Below, piece after piece: positions 7,638-16,065 of a DNA stretch of 64,000 bases. A model generated the notes under the pieces. The model was not told the origin of the DNA and ran no database searches. It was given only the letters and a program-made list of their open reading frames with translations. The stretch's first letter is position 1. Every line of letters begins with the position of its first letter. Location of the stretch: assembly GCF_031844685.1 (NCBI RefSeq), contig NZ_CP134605.1:5926001-5990000 (forward strand), written 5' to 3'. The stretch comes from Streptomyces sp. ITFR-21. GTDB lineage: Bacteria > Actinomycetota > Actinomycetes > Streptomycetales > Streptomycetaceae. The translations under genes and the position numbers were made by a program.

Positions 7638-8511
7638 GCAGGGTCATCGACCAGTAGACCATCGCCTCGGCGGTGGTGGTGCGGCGCTCGTAGTCGCGGG
7701 CCAGCCGGCGGGTGCGCATCAGCCAGGCGTTCGTGCGCTCCACAATCCACCGTTTGGGCAGCACCACGAAGCCCTTCTGGTTGTCGCTGCGTTTGACGAC
7801 CTGCAGGACCAGGGCGAGTACGGCCAGGCAGTGCTCGACGAGGCTTCCGGTGTAGCCGCTGTCGGCCCAGACCAGGGCCAGGCGGTGGTGCGCGTCGGCC
7901 ACCCGCTGGAGCAGGACCGTCGCGGCGGTGCGATCGCCGATATCCGCGGCGGTGACCATCACGCCAAGCAGCAGGCCGAGCGTGTCGACGACGATGTGCC
8001 GCTTTCGGCCGTTGATCAGCTTGCCGCCGTCGAAGCCGCGGCTGTCGGTGCCGACGACGGCATCGGCCTTGACCGACTGTGAGTCGATCACCCCGGCCGT
8101 CGGCTCGCTGTCCCGGCCGACACGGGTACGGACCTGCCCGCGCAGCCGGTCGTGGAACTCCCGGGCCAGGCCATGGTCGCGCCAGCGGCGGAAGAACGCG
8201 TAGACCCGGTCCCACGGCGGGAAATCAGCCGGCATCGCACGCCACTTGATTCCGTTGTTGACCAGATAGCGGACCGCGTCCAGTATTGCCCGGTGGCAGT
8301 ACGCCTCCGGCTGCCCGCCCCGCCCGCGCATCCAGCCCGGTACCGGCAGCAGTGGCCGAACAGCAGCCCACTCGGCGTCCGTCATGTCCGACGGATAACA
8401 CTGCTGACGCGTTCCGTTGTCGGCGGCGTTTCCGAACCGGTGAGCCAGACAGTCACACTCCCGGGCGACCCAACTGGACTGTGCTGCCGTCGAGACGGAA
8501 CACTGCGGCAC
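7594..8511 (-). CDS. IS5-family transposase (element B)
   Basis: This is a 305-residue IS5-type DDE transposase. The GTG at 8511 follows a strong AGGAGG, and the N-terminal ECDCLAHRFG...CYPSDMTDAEW region is shared with the element A enzyme, supporting the long start. Catalytic blocks are TAGVIDSQSVKADAVVGTDS, with RKRHIVVDTLGLL after it, LVWADSGYTG, and KRWIVERTNAWLMRTRRLAR with the glutamate. It is about as divergent from the element A transposase as two separate IS species, so the elements are not a recent duplication. The frame is intact. Confidence 0.92.
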   Translation of the reverse strand: MPQCSVSTAAQSSWVARECDCLAHRFGNAADNGTRQQCYPSDMTDAEWAAVRPLLPVPGWMRGRGGQPEAYCHRAILDAVRYLVNNGIKWRAMPADFPPWDRVYAFFRRWRDHGLAREFHDRLRGQVRTRVGRDSEPTAGVIDSQSVKADAVVGTDSRGFDGGKLINGRKRHIVVDTLGLLLGVMVTAADIGDRTAATVLLQRVADAHHRLALVWADSGYTGSLVEHCLAVLALVLQVVKRSDNQKGFVVLPKRWIVERTNAWLMRTRRLARDYERRTTTAEAMVYWSMTLLMTRRLARTHPQQA

Positions 8512-8657
8512 CGGGGCCTCCTGATGTTGCTCGGTGATTCGACACCAACGAGCTGTTCAGGAGGCCCCACCTCTATGCGCCCAAGCCTCCGAGACCACCC
8601 AATCGGGACTCCCGTTCGACACGCATCTCTCAGGACCGGAACGACAACAGCGACTAA

Positions 8658-8746
8658 TACTCCAGCAGCACTTCGCTATTCCTGCTGGTCAGGTGCCTGA
8701 TTGTGAGTGTAGTGGGGTGGCGTTTCGCCGGGTGCGGGATCGGTGG
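8658..8746 (+). repeat. Left 89-bp arm of the IS701-type inverted repeat
   Basis: This is the exact reverse complement of 10139-10227. It begins TACTCCAGCAGC at the element end and ends CGGGATCGGTGG. Identity stops abruptly at the next base. Such a long perfect arm could form a very stable hairpin if transcribed or single-stranded. Confidence 0.93.
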
Positions 8747-8827
8747 ATCCCTGTAGTGTTTGGGTTCGGCTCCGGTAATGGCAGTGGCGGGCGACGGCTT
8801 GGTGGTGGCGTCGCCATCTCGACCATC

Positions 8828-10077
8828 TCAGCGCGTGAACAGCCCTCTGGTGTTGGGGTGTTGGGTGGGGATGGCAAGTTGCCAGCAATTTCCGGACTTC
8901 TGCCACGGTGAAGGGCGCGAGGGTGCAGTGATCGTTTCTTCGGTCCCCCTTTCGATGGCCGCTGCGGCCATCGCGGCGAGGAAGGCGTGGGCGAGCATTG
9001 CCAGGGTGATGTGGCGGTACCAGCCCGGATACCGACGGACTTCGTACTCGTCCAGGCCGCACTCGTTCTTCGCGGCCTGGAAGCACTCCTCGATCGCCCA
9101 GCGCGATCCGGCGATCCGCACCAGCTCGGCGACCGTGACGGCGGTCGGCGCGTAGGCCAGGTAGTAGGCGATCTCCTGGGGCCGCTTGATGCTGCGGCGA
9201 GCCAGCACCCAGCGGCGATGCGTGGGCAGATCGCCGTCGAAGAAGTCGATGACCGGAAGTCTTGCCGAGGCCCAGTCGTAGACGCGAGGGCCCTTGGCGC
9301 CGTCGCCGGCTGACACGCGCTGCCAGGCATCCTCGGGGGCTTCGGTGATGAGCTGGTCGATGCGCCAGATCCCAGCCAGCGACTTGACCTGCTGTGATTT
9401 CGGAACGGCGAGGACATAGCCGACGCCGGCTTCCTCCAGGAAGCGCCGGAATCCCCATTCCTGACCGTAGGCGGAATCGGCGGTCACCCAGCCGATAGGG
9501 AGGTCTGAGGCGAGCGCCCGCAGCACCAGACGGCGGGCGAGTTCACCCTTCGTCGCGAACGCCCGGTCTTCGGGGATCTTGGCAGCGCGGCAGCGGTCCG
9601 CATCGGCCGTCCAGGACTTGGGCAAGTACAGCTCCCGGTCCACCAGCGCACGGCCTCTGGAGGAGGCATAGGCGGCGAATACCCCGATCTGACAGTTCTC
9701 GGTCCGCCCGGCCGTGCCGGAGTACTGCCGTTGCACCCCGGCCGAGGTGACGCCCTTCTTCAGGAACCCAGTGTCGTCGATGATCAGCACACCGTCTGGC
9801 CGGCCGAGCTTCTCAGCGACGTATTCCTGCAGGTCATCGCGGATCTCCTCGGGATCCCACCGGGCCCCGGCCAGGAGCCGCTGCAAGCCGTCGGGGTATT
9901 GTGGCCGGCGAACTCGGCGAGCTGCCACCCGTTCTTACGGCCGACCGGTCCCAGCAGGCCGCGAACATAGTCCCGCATCCGCCGCCGTGGCTCCACGCGC
10001 GAGAACCTGCCGCCCACACGCAGAAACAGATCCTCAAGTTCCGCTGCCCACAGGCCCGTTCCAAGATCCTCGATCAC
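8828..10077 (-). pseudogene. IS701-family transposase with a one-base frameshift
   Basis: The N-terminal part reads from a GTG at 10077: GLWAAELEDLFLRVGGRF, then MRDYVRGLLGPVGRKNGWQL and AEFAGHNTP. It then shifts frame near 9900 into DGLQRLLAGARWDPEEIRDD and continues uninterrupted to 8828. Catalytic-type blocks follow (LIIDDTGFLKKG, GWVTADSAYG, SRWAIEECFQAAKNECGLDEYEVR). The break lies in a run of C bases (TACCCCGACGG) where family members have one more base, so a single-base deletion or sequencing error explains it. Without that base the protein would be full length for IS701. As written it is broken. Confidence 0.85.
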
Positions 10078-10138
10078 GCTCAGACCCTGCCCACCCCGGG
10101 CTGCCGATCAGCACAAACCCCTCCTTCGGATGAGACTC

Positions 10139-10227
10139 CCACCGATCCCGCACCCGGCGAAACGCCACCCCACTACACTCACAATCAGGCACCTGACCAG
10201 CAGGAATAGCGAAGTGCTGCTGGAGTA
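10139..10227 (-). repeat. Right 89-bp arm of the IS701-type inverted repeat
   Basis: Exact inverted copy of 8658-8746; it ends at the CTAA target duplication that also supplies the stop codon of the neighbouring transporter gene. Confidence 0.93.
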
Positions 10228-11670
10228 CTAATACTGCAACGGCCTTTGTCGTGACGGGTGGGCAGGCCAGGGCGGCGTGTCCGAGAGGTTCTGCTTGGCG
10301 CGGCGGGTCCGTTCCTGGAAGGCGTCTTCCTCGGTCAGCAGGTCTCGGTCGCGGGTCTCGGGTGTGCACAGCGTGGCCACGAAGCTGATGCCCGCCATCG
10401 CCGCCATGTAGACGGCGATCGGCCACCAGGATCCCGAGGCCCAGGCCAGCAGCGACGACGCGATGAGCGGAGCGAACGCGCCTCCGAGGACGGCGGCGAT
10501 CTCCCGCCCCATGGTCGTGCCGGCGTAACGGAACCGGGACCCGAAGATCTCGGGCAGGAACGCCGAGTGCAGGCCGTTGGTTCCGGTGACCGCGACGGCA
10601 GACCCGATGACCACAGCGACGTAGGTCAGGAATGTCGATCCGGTGGTGAGCAGCAGGAACGCGATCGGGGCGAACAACACCATGATGCCGGTCATGACCA
10701 GTCCGACCGGCCTCCGACCGATAACGTCGGACAGGCGGCCCACCAGCCATGGTGCGATGGACGCGGCGACGGCACCGGCGAACAGCACCCTCGTCACCAG
10801 GCCGGAGTCGGTGTCCAGGTGGTGGAGCAGGTACGAACCCAGGAAGGTGAGGAACACGTATGCGTTCGTCATCTGTCCGATGACGATCAGAGCCACGCTG
10901 ACCAGGGGTTTGCGGCCCACTGTCACGAGACCTCTCAACGGGGCGTCCTGTGCTGCCGTCCGCTGCTGTCTCAGAGCGGTGAAGACGGGGGACTCCCTGA
11001 GCTTGCGGCGCACGACGAAGCCGGTCAGGGTGACGAACACGCTGCTCAGGAAGACCACGCGCCAGCCCCAGTCGAGCACCTGCTGGTGGGTGAGCAGCAG
11101 ATCGATCAGTGCCCACACGGCCGAGGCGAGCACGATGCCGAGCCCGGAGCCGACGGGCACGCTGGAGGCGTAGCGGCCGCGCTGCCCCAGTGGTGCGGTC
11201 TCGGCAAGGAGGGTCATGCCGCCGCTCTGCTCCGCGCCGGCCCCCAGTCCCTGCAGCAGGCGCAGAAGCACCAGCAGGATCGGCGAGAGGATTCCGGCCT
11301 GCGCGTAGGTCGGCAGCAGTCCCATGCAGGCAGTCGCGGTGCCCATGACGAACAGCGTCATCATCATGACCCACTTGCGGCCGAGACGCTCACCGAGGGC
11401 CGAGAAGAAGAGCCCCCCGAAGGGGCGGGCGAGGAAGCCGACGCCGTAGACGCCGAACGACGCGATCACTCCGAGAGTGGGGCTGGCCTTGGGAAAGATC
11501 AGAGTGCTGAAGACGAGTGACGACGCAGTTCCGAAGATCACCAGATCGAACTGTTCGAGCGTCGTGCCGACGACGGACCCCCAGACGGCCCGGCGCAGTG
11601 AGTGCCGGTCGACAGGCAACACCTCGTCGGCCGTACTCCCGCCGCGGTGAGGACGTTCGTTCTCGTGCAT
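10228..11670 (-). CDS. MFS transporter, metabolite:H+ symporter (MHS) type
   Basis: A 480-residue inner-membrane protein with about 12 hydrophobic segments. It has the family motif ARPFGGLFFSALGERLGRKW between the second and third helices and the second-half counterpart GRLSDVIGRRPVG. The pattern resembles the MHS branch (shikimate, proline/betaine and citrate-type proton symporters). The ATG at 11670 follows AAAGGAG. The TAG stop lies inside the CTAA duplicated by the IS701-type insertion, so the last residues (about SRQRPLQY) may not be original. It probably imports the substrate of the adjacent catabolic genes. Substrate unknown. Confidence 0.88.
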   Translation of the reverse strand: MHENERPHRGGSTADEVLPVDRHSLRRAVWGSVVGTTLEQFDLVIFGTASSLVFSTLIFPKASPTLGVIASFGVYGVGFLARPFGGLFFSALGERLGRKWVMMMTLFVMGTATACMGLLPTYAQAGILSPILLVLLRLLQGLGAGAEQSGGMTLLAETAPLGQRGRYASSVPVGSGLGIVLASAVWALIDLLLTHQQVLDWGWRVVFLSSVFVTLTGFVVRRKLRESPVFTALRQQRTAAQDAPLRGLVTVGRKPLVSVALIVIGQMTNAYVFLTFLGSYLLHHLDTDSGLVTRVLFAGAVAASIAPWLVGRLSDVIGRRPVGLVMTGIMVLFAPIAFLLLTTGSTFLTYVAVVIGSAVAVTGTNGLHSAFLPEIFGSRFRYAGTTMGREIAAVLGGAFAPLIASSLLAWASGSWWPIAVYMAAMAGISFVATLCTPETRDRDLLTEEDAFQERTRRAKQNLSDTPPWPAHPSRQRPLQY

Positions 11671-11842
11671 GGCAGTCTCCTTTGAATGTCAGCAGTGAGA
11701 GTGGCCGCTCCCGCCGCATGGGCGGAACGGGTATCGGTGTGCGGGGTTGACCGGGACAGTGGGGAAGCGTGCTGGTCGCACGGCTGTTCCTCGGCCGGTG
11801 GGAAACGGCGCGTACTGGGGTGTCCGGACGCCGGTTTGCAGG

Positions 11843-12565
11843 TCAGTGGGAACTATGTGCGGAAGCAGGGGCGGTGCTCCCGCCGAGGTGGTCACGTTCC
11901 AGGGCGAAGTCGAGACGGTACTGGCCCACCAGAGCGTTAGGAGCCGCTCCGGCTCGTTCGAGTGCCGGGGACGAAAGGGGTCCGTCGAGCTGAACGCCGA
12001 CGGACCCGGCGTCGGACGTACTGACGACGACAACCCAGTCGGCCGTCTGGTCCGGCACTGTGCGCAGGTCGCGCTCAGTGCTGTGGATCATGGTCAGACC
12101 CGGGTCGCTCTCCCACAGTTGGGTACTCAGCACAGCCCTCCGGTCGTGCAGTTCCGGGAAGACTGTCTGGACGAGGTGGTTGCGTAGCTCGGCCTCGCGT
12201 CCCGGCAGAGGACGCAGCCGGACGGTACCCGCATAGGCGCCGTCCGGTCCGCAGGAGCGGTGGGTCACCCGGCAGGCCGAGCGGACGTTGCCGCGGAAGT
12301 GCCGCATCGTGCGACGCGTCCACTCGGTGGGTGAGTCGACCCGGCCGAGGTAGTCGGGTGACCCGAGGACCTCGGGCGACTCGGTCTCGTAGTAGATGAA
12401 CAACTCGGGCTCACCGCTGAGCGCGCTGTGCCTGCGGGCACGGACGAAACCGGGGACGCGGACCCTTTCGGTGTGATGCTCGTGGTCGTACCACTGAAGC
12501 ACCTCGGCACGGTGGCCCTGCTCGATGTCGTGCCAGATAGCCAGCACACCAGGATGCTGTGACAT
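11843..12565 (-). CDS. Dimeric alpha/beta-barrel (EthD/DUF-type) protein
   Basis: The ATG at 12565, preceded by GAGGAGGCAG, gives a 240-residue soluble protein. It begins SQHPGVLAIWHDIEQGHRAE and contains WYDHEHHTERVRVPGFVRARR, the tyrosine/histidine-rich block seen in EthD-like ferredoxin-fold proteins that act on small ligands. A second, weaker repeat of the fold starts near residue 120 (AGTVRLRPLPGREAELRNHL). A longer upstream frame exists but has no ribosome site. It lies upstream of the transporter and divergent from the Gfo/Idh gene, so it probably belongs to the same pathway. The catalytic role, if any, is unknown. Confidence 0.75.
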   Translation of the reverse strand: MSQHPGVLAIWHDIEQGHRAEVLQWYDHEHHTERVRVPGFVRARRHSALSGEPELFIYYETESPEVLGSPDYLGRVDSPTEWTRRTMRHFRGNVRSACRVTHRSCGPDGAYAGTVRLRPLPGREAELRNHLVQTVFPELHDRRAVLSTQLWESDPGLTMIHSTERDLRTVPDQTADWVVVVSTSDAGSVGVQLDGPLSSPALERAGAAPNALVGQYRLDFALERDHLGGSTAPASAHSSH

Positions 12566-12623
12566 CTGCCTCCTCCTCGTCGAGATGGGATGACGAAACA
12601 GAGCCGTCATCCGGCAGTGATTT

Positions 12624-12650
12624 CCGGCAATGTAGCATCGCATCCCAAAA
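12624..12650 (+). promoter_or_regulatory. Candidate operator, copy 1
   Basis: The sequence CCGGCAATGTAGC continues as ATCGCATCCCAAAA and closely resembles 13154-13181. It lies 60 bp upstream of the leftward gene starting at 12565. Because the same motif precedes the rightward operon, it is a good candidate binding site for the local IclR regulator. Inference from repetition and position. Confidence 0.4.
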
Positions 12651-13140
12651 TTGCGACAGCCTTGAGACGCTCCCTGTTGGCCCCTTGTCGCGGCCTCCTC
12701 GGGAGCCGTCCGATCGATCGTGTGCGGAGTCGGATGGCGCGGTCGGCGGTGGTGGTGACGGGGGGTATGCGGCCGCACCTGTCATGGACGGCTGGCACCC
12801 GTTGGTTCTCACCCTTGCCGAAGGCTCGTTCGACGGTGTCGCGTTTCCGCTGTGGTCTTCGTCAGACCCTGGCGGCAGACCATCCGGAGGTCCTTGCGCA
12901 GGTTGGCGACCCGCCGATCCACTCCGCGACGCCGGTGCGCCGCCTTTCACGGCCCGGCCCGCCACGGCGGCCCCAGCCGCCGCGCCCCGACCCGCGCCGG
13001 CCGCAGCCGTTCCCGTGCGGCATCCGGCAGTTCACCGTGCGGATTCCGCCCCGGTCCGGAGGTAGAGCCACGGGCGACGAGTCGTGTGACCGGCCAGGCC
13101 CCTCCCGGTGCGGACATCTTGACGTTACTTCCAGAGTCAT

Positions 13141-13175
13141 GCATGCTCGAAATCCGGCATAGCCGGATCGCATGC
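13141..13175 (+). promoter_or_regulatory. Candidate operator, copy 2 (imperfect palindrome)
   Basis: The left arm GCATGCTCGAAATCCGGC and the right arm GCCGGATCGCATGC form an imperfect palindrome about 32 bp upstream of the Gfo/Idh start. Its right half repeats the motif at 12624. A TTGACG hexamer lies at 13119, so a bound repressor would overlap the promoter. The IclR protein at 19784 is the obvious candidate. Confidence 0.45.
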
Positions 13176-13206
13176 CAAAAATAATCGACGCGACGGGAGC
13201 AGTAGC

Positions 13207-14283
13207 GTGAAACCCCTCCGCCTGGGCGTGGTCGGTACTGGCTACTTCAGCCAGTACCACTACGAGGCGTGGTCCCGGATGGAAGACGTGGAGTACGCCG
13301 GCCTTGCCTACGGCTCGAACGCGGACCGTGCTCGCGCGGTCGCCGAGGCGCACGGTGTACCGCAAATCTTCACGGACGTCGAGGACATGCTGGACAAGGG
13401 TGATGTCGACCTTCTCGACGTGATCTCGCCGCCCGAGACCCACCTGGCGATCATCGACGCGGCTGTTCGCCGGGGAGTCCCGGTGATCACGCAGAAGCCG
13501 GTCGCGACGAGCCTCGCCGAGGCCGTCTCCCTCGCGGATCGCGTCAGGGCGGCCGACGGGTTCGTCGTCGTTCACGACAACTGGCGGTTCAAGCCCTGGT
13601 TCAGGGAGGCCCGTCGGCTGATCACCGGGGGAGCCCTGGGCGAGGTGCACAACGTGCAGTTCCGGCTCCGGCCGGGTGACGGCCAGGGTGACTCGGCCTA
13701 CGCGGACCGGCAGGCGTACTTCCGGGACATGCCGCGTTTCCTGATCCACGAGACCGGTATCCACCTCATCGACAGCTTCCGCTACCTGCTGGGAGAAGTC
13801 AGCGCTGTCAGCGCCCGTCTGCGACGGCTCAACCCCGGGATCGCCGGGGAGGACGCGGGACACGTGCTCGTCGAGTTCCTGTCGGGTGCGGCGGGCCTGA
13901 TTGATGGCAACCGGCTGATCGACTTCCCGGCTGAGAGACCGCGGCTCACCATGGGCGAACTGCTGGTGGAGGGTACGGCCGGCCAGCTCCGGTTGACCGG
14001 TGACGGGCGACTGCACCTTCATTCGCACGGCGGTGAGCAGCGTGAGCACTCCTACCGCTGGACCGACCGCAACTACGGCGGCGACTGCGTGTACGCGTTG
14101 CAGCGTCACGTCGTCGACCATCTCCGCCACGACGGTCCGGTGGAGAACCCCATCTCCGACTATTTGCGCAACCTCGAAGTGGAGGAAGCAGTGTACGAAT
14201 CCGACCGTACGGGATGCAGGATCGAACTCGACGCAGACCGCTCTCCGGCAGTCTCACCGACGTCCACCGGAGCACGGGCGTGA
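13207..14283 (+). CDS. Gfo/Idh/MocA-family NAD(P)-dependent oxidoreductase
   Basis: A 358-residue cytoplasmic dehydrogenase. The N-terminal Rossmann motif is GVVGTGYFSQYHYEAW. The family lysine motif appears as TQKPVATS (about residues 97-104), and a substrate-domain block HETGIHLIDSFRYLLG contains the likely catalytic histidine. Members oxidise or reduce hydroxyl groups of sugars, inositols and related polyols. The GTG start follows GGGAG. It leads an operon: the next start overlaps its stop in a GTGA. With the downstream isomerase and ThDP enzyme it suggests an inositol-like or sugar-acid pathway. Substrate unknown. Confidence 0.88.
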   Translation: MKPLRLGVVGTGYFSQYHYEAWSRMEDVEYAGLAYGSNADRARAVAEAHGVPQIFTDVEDMLDKGDVDLLDVISPPETHLAIIDAAVRRGVPVITQKPVATSLAEAVSLADRVRAADGFVVVHDNWRFKPWFREARRLITGGALGEVHNVQFRLRPGDGQGDSAYADRQAYFRDMPRFLIHETGIHLIDSFRYLLGEVSAVSARLRRLNPGIAGEDAGHVLVEFLSGAAGLIDGNRLIDFPAERPRLTMGELLVEGTAGQLRLTGDGRLHLHSHGGEQREHSYRWTDRNYGGDCVYALQRHVVDHLRHDGPVENPISDYLRNLEVEEAVYESDRTGCRIELDADRSPAVSPTSTGARA

Positions 14284-15140
14284 CATTTCCCGCCAGAGTC
14301 GCCGTGACGGGCGGCAACGGCCGGCTCGGCCGATATGTCGTGCGGGAGATCCGTCCGCACGCGGAGGTGACCGTCGTCGACGTTGCGGGCAGCGCCCCCG
14401 ACCAACTGCGGCAGATCTCCGCCAACACGCTCGACGAGGTGGCACTGACCGAAGCGTTCACGGACCAGCAGGCCGTGCTGCACCTCGCCGCGATACCCAA
14501 TCCGCGGACCGCGCCGCCGGAGGTCACCTTCAGGACCAATGTGGAGGGCACCTGGCACGTGCTGCGTGCCGCGCAGCGAGCCGGGGTGCGGCGGGTCGTC
14601 CTTGCCTCCTCCGACTCGGTGCTCGGCCTGCACTTCAACCCGCCCGGCTGGCGCCCTCAGTACCTGCCCGTCGACGAGCACCACCCGGTGCGTCCCACCG
14701 AGGTCTACTCGCTGTCGAAGTTGCTCGCCGAGGACGTGGGCCGCTCTTTCGCCGACAGCGGCGAACTGGAGGTGATCGCGCTGCGTCCCACGCACATCGT
14801 CTTCCCGCCCGAGTGGCCCGAGCTGGAAGACCGGGGCCGCGACGTCAAGAACTATCATCTGTGGGCATACGTGCGGCCCGAGGACGTGGCGCAGGCGTTC
14901 CGGCTCGCTCTCGCCGCGCCGGCCGGGCCGTTCCGGAGCTATGTGATCTCCGCGCCCGACACGTTGTGCGCTGAGCCGACTCTGGACATGGTGCGTCGGC
15001 GCTGGGGCGCCGTGCCCGAGGTACGCGATCCGGCTGTGTACGAGGCGAACCCTTATGCCTCGCTTCTGGGCATCGCCGCAGCACGCACCGACCTTGGCTA
15101 CGCGCCGGAGGAGAAGTGGAGCCGTCTGACATGGCGCTGA
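14280..15140 (+). CDS. Extended SDR, NAD-dependent epimerase/dehydratase or uronate-dehydrogenase-like
   Basis: A 286-residue protein with the NAD-binding motif VTGGNGRLGRYV. The catalytic triad region includes LASSDSVLG and YSLSK (Tyr and Lys), and a characteristic HLAAIPNP follows the dinucleotide domain. Length and the YxxxK context resemble extended SDRs such as uronate dehydrogenases that oxidise sugar acids at C1, but an epimerase is also possible. The GTG at 14280 overlaps the previous stop (GTGA), with GGAG upstream, so translation is coupled to the Gfo/Idh gene. Confidence 0.82.
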   Translation: MTFPARVAVTGGNGRLGRYVVREIRPHAEVTVVDVAGSAPDQLRQISANTLDEVALTEAFTDQQAVLHLAAIPNPRTAPPEVTFRTNVEGTWHVLRAAQRAGVRRVVLASSDSVLGLHFNPPGWRPQYLPVDEHHPVRPTEVYSLSKLLAEDVGRSFADSGELEVIALRPTHIVFPPEWPELEDRGRDVKNYHLWAYVRPEDVAQAFRLALAAPAGPFRSYVISAPDTLCAEPTLDMVRRRWGAVPEVRDPAVYEANPYASLLGIAAARTDLGYAPEEKWSRLTWR

Positions 15141-15198
15141 GCCTCACCGTTCCGACCGGGCGAGACGCGTCCGGACATCCGCGCAAGGGAGGGCGGGC

Positions 15199-16065
15199 GT
15201 GAAGGACGCCACGAAGTACATCGTCAACACCTACTCGTACACGATCCGCGGCGGCGTCGAGCCCTGTCTGGAGGAGCTGTCGGACGCCGGGTTCACCGCG
15301 ATCGAGCTGATGACCCACCCCGGTCACGGCTGGCCCTCCGAACTCGACAGCGCCGGGCGCCGGAGGCTGGCGGCGGCTCTGCGCCGCACGGGAATCGAGG
15401 TCGCTTCGATCAGCCAGCCCAACATCGACCTCAACCTCACCGCGTCCGCTCCGGAGATGCGGGAGCACTCGCTGACCCGGCTGCTGCAGTTGGCCGAGTT
15501 GGGCGGCGAGATCGGCGCACCCGCGGTCCAGGTCGGGCCGGGCAAGATCAGCCCGCTGCTGCCCGACCCGCCGCAGGAGGTCCGCGGACGCCTGTTCCGC
15601 GCCCTGGACGCCCTCGTCGAGGCGGGCCGGAAGACAGGAGTGCGGGTCCTGCTGGAGAACATGCCGGTGTCGTTCCTGGCCAAGTGCGCGGACCTGCGCG
15701 CGATGATCGACGATTACGGCTCGGACGCCATCGGGATGACCTACGACATCGCCAACGCCGAGTTCGTCGGCGACGAGCACGCCGCGGCCATCCAGGTCTG
15801 CGGGGACCTGCTCGAGATGGTGCATATCAGCGACACCGGCCATCAGGAATACCGACACGACCCCGTCGGCCAGGGAGTCATCGACTTCCCGGCGGTCGGC
15901 GCCGCGCTCGCCGCCTCCTCCTGGGCCGGACGGCCGGTCATCGAAGTCATCGGACGGTCGGCGAACCCGCTGGCCGAGATCGTAGAAAGCATCGAACGCC
16001 TTGAGGCGATGGACTGGCTCGGCCGGTCCTTGCCCGGCACGAACCAGCAGGAGGTGCGGGGATGA
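15199..16065 (+). CDS. Sugar phosphate isomerase/epimerase family TIM-barrel protein
   Basis: A 288-residue xylose-isomerase-like TIM barrel (AP endonuclease family 2 fold). It shows the usual metal-site pattern: FTAIELMTHPGH near the start, LLENMP with its glutamate mid-protein, GMTYDIANAEF with an aspartate, MVHISDTGH, and IEVIG at the end. Such proteins isomerise, epimerise or dehydrate sugars and inositol derivatives (for example IolE and IolI). The GTG at 15199 has AAGGGAGGG upstream, and the stop overlaps the next start in an ATGA. Confidence 0.85.
   Translation: MKDATKYIVNTYSYTIRGGVEPCLEELSDAGFTAIELMTHPGHGWPSELDSAGRRRLAAALRRTGIEVASISQPNIDLNLTASAPEMREHSLTRLLQLAELGGEIGAPAVQVGPGKISPLLPDPPQEVRGRLFRALDALVEAGRKTGVRVLLENMPVSFLAKCADLRAMIDDYGSDAIGMTYDIANAEFVGDEHAAAIQVCGDLLEMVHISDTGHQEYRHDPVGQGVIDFPAVGAALAASSWAGRPVIEVIGRSANPLAEIVESIERLEAMDWLGRSLPGTNQQEVRG

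Larger units (their letters stand above)
6989..8654. mobile_element. IS5-type element B with convergent passenger gene
   Basis: Inverted ends GTCGCTGTTGTCGTTCCG at 6989 and its reverse complement ending at 8654 bound a 1,666-bp element. TAA precedes it (6986-6988, shared with the right flank of element A) and follows it (8655-8657). It carries a rightward passenger gene and a leftward IS5 transposase that overlap at their 3' ends, a mirror image of element A. Both genes look intact. Confidence 0.88.
8658..10227 (-). mobile_element. IS701-type element with 89-bp perfect terminal inverted repeats
   Basis: Both ends begin TACTCCAGCAGCACTTCGC and are identical for 89 bp in inverted orientation (8658-8746 and 10139-10227). 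CTAA flanks the element on both sides (8654-8657 and 10228-10231), matching the YTAR target preference of IS701. It inserted at the TAA left by element B. The single transposase gene inside is frameshifted. Confidence 0.88.
12566..13206. other. Divergent intergenic region with candidate operators
   Basis: This 641-bp gap between divergent catabolic genes holds no convincing gene. It contains two copies of a related motif (12624-12650 and 13141-13175) and a TTGACG promoter-like hexamer at 13119. Confidence 0.5.
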
